DNA of 64,000 nucleotides, taken from assembly GCF_024758005.1 (NCBI RefSeq), contig NZ_CP103288.1, positions 2,232,001 through 2,296,000 of the forward strand, read 5' to 3'. The stretch comes from Pseudarthrobacter sp. NS4 (lineage in GTDB: Bacteria; Actinomycetota; Actinomycetes; Actinomycetales; Micrococcaceae). Made by a program: the position numbers and the translations under genes. The first letter of the stretch is position 1, and every line of letters starts with the position of its first letter. The notes beneath the pieces are model-generated. The model was not told the origin of the DNA. It saw nothing but the letters and a program-made list of their open reading frames with translations, and searched no databases. Below, piece after piece: positions 61,784-64,000 of this stretch.

Positions 61784-62302
61784 TTACTTTCCACTGTTGG
61801 CGTCGGCCGCCGGGGCTGACGAGATCAATTCCTGAAGTGCTGTGTACAGCAGGTCCTTGTCTGCGGCACGGCGGGTGCGGAAGCCGGTATCGAGCTCGTG
61901 GGAGCCGAGCATCCACGTCACCACCAGCAGGCCGTCCTTCTCTACGAACTTGCCGGCCATGCCGCTGTCCTGCCGTACGCCGCCGAGGGAGGCGGCAGGG
62001 ATGTAGAGGTCCGGGGCGCCGGAACGGTCGAACAGGACACCGTGCCGGTACACCGCAAGGGTTGAGTTGGTGCGGATGCCCAGGCCATGCACGGCGATCC
62101 GGTCCAGCCAGTCGCCGCCGGTGGTGGAAGCGACGTACTGTCCCTCGGCGGTGGCGAGCGGCTCGCCGGGTGCCGTGGGCACCGGCGGCAATTGTTCGAC
62201 GTCGGCCTGGCGCTTCAGGCGGTTCCGCCAGCCGATGGCCAGCAGGACAAAGACGACGGCGATGATCGCCAGCATCAGGAGTCCGGGAAGGATTTTGTCC
62301 AT
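61784..62302 (-). CDS. PH-like membrane protein of the pyr operon (unknown function)
   Basis: A 172-residue protein with one N-terminal membrane helix (about 5-25) and a soluble part from about residue 45 with [20 protein letters not shown], a pattern like the bacterial PH-like domain found in the equivalent actinobacterial gene between pyrC and carA. Its stop and start overlap or touch both neighbours, so it belongs to the operon. Function not known. Confidence 0.85.
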   Translation of the reverse strand: MDKILPGLLMLAIIAVVFVLLAIGWRNRLKRQADVEQLPPVPTAPGEPLATAEGQYVASTTGGDWLDRIAVHGLGIRTNSTLAVYRHGVLFDRSGAPDLYIPAASLGGVRQDSGMAGKFVEKDGLLVVTWMLGSHELDTGFRTRRAADKDLLYTALQELISSAPAADANSGK

Positions 62303-63639
62303 CAGGCGGCGCCGGCGCGAGCTGCTGCGGAGGTAAACGGCGTGTTGAGCCGGCCGTCCAGGACGGTGGGGTGTCCCTTGAAGAACGTGGCCACCACCTT
62401 GCCCGGCAGTTCCCGGCCCTTGAAGGGCGAATTGCGGCCCATGGTGGCCATTTGGAAGGGGTCCACGGTCCAGCGTGCGGCAGGATCCACCAGGATGACG
62501 TTGGCAGGCTCCCCTGCCTCCAGCGGCCTGCCCTGGTCCTCGAGCCGGCCGATTTTTGCCGCCGCGGTGGAGGTGACGCGCGCGAAATCCGCCCAGGTCA
62601 TCAGGCCCGTTTCAATCATGGTGTCCTGCACCACTGACAACGCGGTCTCCAGGCCGGTCATGCCCATGGCGGCCTGTGCCCACTCACATTCCTTGTGCTC
62701 GCTGGGGTGCGGGGCGTGGTCGGTACCCACAACGTCGATGGTGCCGTCCGCCAGCCCCGCCCGCAGCGCCTGGACGTCCGCGTCCGTGCGCAGCGGCGGG
62801 TTGACCTTGTAGACGGGGTCGTAGCTGCGGACCAGGTCATCGGTCAGCAGCAGGTGGTGCGGCGTTACCTCGGCGGTAACGTTGATGCCGCGTTCCTTGG
62901 CCCAGCGGATGATTTCCACCGAACCTGCGGTGGAAACGTGGCAGACGTGCAGGCGGGAGCCTACATGCTGCGCCAGCAGGACGTCGCGGGCGATGATGCT
63001 TTCCTCGGCAACCGCCGGCCATCCGGTGAGCCCCAGCACGGCGGACACTTCGCCTTCGTTCATCTGGGCGCCGGCCGTGAGCCGCGGCTCCTGCGCATGC
63101 TGGGCCACTACACCGTCGAACGCCTTGACGTACTCCAGCGCCCGGCGCATCAGCACGGGATCGTGGACACAGATGCCGTCGTCGGAGAACATGCGGACCC
63201 GGGCACGGGAATCGGCCATGGCGCCCAGTTCCGCGAGTTGCTCCCCAGCGAGGCCTACGGTGACGGCACCCACGGGGCGGACGTCAACCCAGCCGGCCGC
63301 CTGGCCCAGCGAGTAAACCTGCTCCACCACGCCGGCGGTGTCGGCCACCGGCGTGCTGTTGGCCATGGCGTGTACCGCGGTGTAGCCGCCCAGCGCTGCG
63401 GCGCGGGTCCCCGTTTCCACCGTTTCGGCGTCCTCGCGGCCGGGTTCACGGAGGTGGGTGTGCACGTCCACCATTCCCGGGAGTGCCACCAAACCTGCGG
63501 CGTCGATGACGGTGCCGCCGTCAGCCGAAAGGCCGGTGCCGGTTTCGGCGATGATGCCGTCACGGATGAGCAGGTCCGCCGGATCCCCGCCCAGGATGGC
63601 GGCGCCTCGGATCAGGTAGGTTCCGGTGTTGGCTGCCAT
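62302..63639 (-). CDS. pyrC: Dihydroorotase
   Basis: Cyclises carbamoyl aspartate to dihydroorotate. The 445-residue amidohydrolase has the metal motif DVHTHLREPG and later histidines in QHAQEPRL and CHVSTAGS, with the catalytic Asp in VGTDHAPHP. It overlaps both pyrB and the PH-like gene by one base. Confidence 0.96.
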   Translation of the reverse strand: MAANTGTYLIRGAAILGGDPADLLIRDGIIAETGTGLSADGGTVIDAAGLVALPGMVDVHTHLREPGREDAETVETGTRAAALGGYTAVHAMANSTPVADTAGVVEQVYSLGQAAGWVDVRPVGAVTVGLAGEQLAELGAMADSRARVRMFSDDGICVHDPVLMRRALEYVKAFDGVVAQHAQEPRLTAGAQMNEGEVSAVLGLTGWPAVAEESIIARDVLLAQHVGSRLHVCHVSTAGSVEIIRWAKERGINVTAEVTPHHLLLTDDLVRSYDPVYKVNPPLRTDADVQALRAGLADGTIDVVGTDHAPHPSEHKECEWAQAAMGMTGLETALSVVQDTMIETGLMTWADFARVTSTAAAKIGRLEDQGRPLEAGEPANVILVDPAARWTVDPFQMATMGRNSPFKGRELPGKVVATFFKGHPTVLDGRLNTPFTSAAARAGAA

Positions 63640-64000
63640 CAGTTGCTCTCCTTGGTGGAATGGGCGGTGCCGGCTGAAATAGCCATGACCGGGGTGGCGG
63701 CTGGTTCGCGGGTGTCCCCGGAGAGCAGCAGGTAAAGTGCGGCCATCCGCACGGAAACGCCGTTGCGGACCTGTGCCAGCACGGTGGACCGCGGTGAGTC
63801 CGCGGCGGCCGCGCAGATTTCCAGGCCCCGGTTCATGGGGCCGGGGTGCATGATGATGGTGTCCTTCATGCCGAGGTTGTCCAGGGACCGGAGGCGGTTG
63901 TCGTCGAAGCCCCAGCGGCGCGAGTACTCACGGGTGCTGGGGAAGAAGGACGCGTTCATCCGTTCGCCCTGCACGCGGAGCATCATGACCGCATCCACGC
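63639..64000 (-). CDS. pyrB: Aspartate carbamoyltransferase (C-terminal part, 5' end outside window)
   Basis: Forms carbamoyl aspartate. Only the last 120 codons are present; the frame is open to the right edge. [27 protein letters not shown] and [18 protein letters not shown] match the aspartate-binding domain. It heads the visible pyr operon; pyrR is commonly upstream in actinobacteria but is not in the window. Confidence 0.94.
   Translation of the reverse strand, partial: VDAVMMLRVQGERMNASFFPSTREYSRRWGFDDNRLRSLDNLGMKDTIIMHPGPMNRGLEICAAAADSPRSTVLAQVRNGVSVRMAALYLLLSGDTREPAATPVMAISAGTAHSTKESN

Overview
The window is a high-GC actinobacterial chromosome segment, most likely Arthrobacter or Pseudarthrobacter (Micrococcaceae). 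This rests on remembered family resemblance, not a search. Supporting features are actinobacterial CtaF and mIHF, DUF3043 and DUF3097 proteins, a PriA without a Walker A motif, a small membrane gene between pyrC and carA, and many GTG and TTG starts. No rRNA, tRNA, CRISPR array, prophage or insertion sequence was seen. The region is mostly core genome with a short accessory and degenerate patch at about 41.8-50.1 kb.

Layout. 0-7.2 kb: respiratory chain, with qcrA (cut by the left edge) and qcrB on +, and ctaC-ctaD-ctaF on -. Between them sit a GntR/UTRA regulator and HPr, with a DasR-type dre-like box between the two. 7.3-13.9 kb: erpA, an M20 peptidase, a DUF3043 protein, pyrD, a hydrolase, uppS and recO. 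13.9-19.6 kb: leuA with a leucine leader-peptide attenuator, an M13 metallopeptidase and an LCP cell-wall ligase. 19.6-27.9 kb: phoH-ybeY-corC-era, a GerMN lipoprotein, and the heat-shock unit CIRCE-hrcA-dnaJ-rsmE. 28-33.8 kb: DUF3097 and DUF4870 proteins, lepA-hemW, an orphan PemK/MazF-like protein and rpsT. 33.8-41.7 kb: comEA-comEC-holA, degV, and leuS with a second leucine leader-peptide attenuator.

41.8-50.1 kb: a PEP-utilising enzyme split by a -1 frame change, glpK, a glpD lacking its N-terminal half that abuts a SorC-type regulator also lacking its N-terminal part, an aldo/keto reductase, a hydrolase and a glycosyltransferase. 50.1-64 kb: priA, metK, coaBC, rpoZ, gmk and mihF, then the pyrimidine operon read on the - strand as pyrB (partial)-pyrC-PH-like gene-carA-carB-pyrF.

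The most notable observations are two unannotated leucine leader ORFs (upstream of leuA and leuS) that share a layout suggesting leaderless translation from the transcription start; a deletion-like scar that removed the facing 5' halves of glpD and a SorC regulator; the split PEP-utilising enzyme; and the dre-like operator at the HPr locus.
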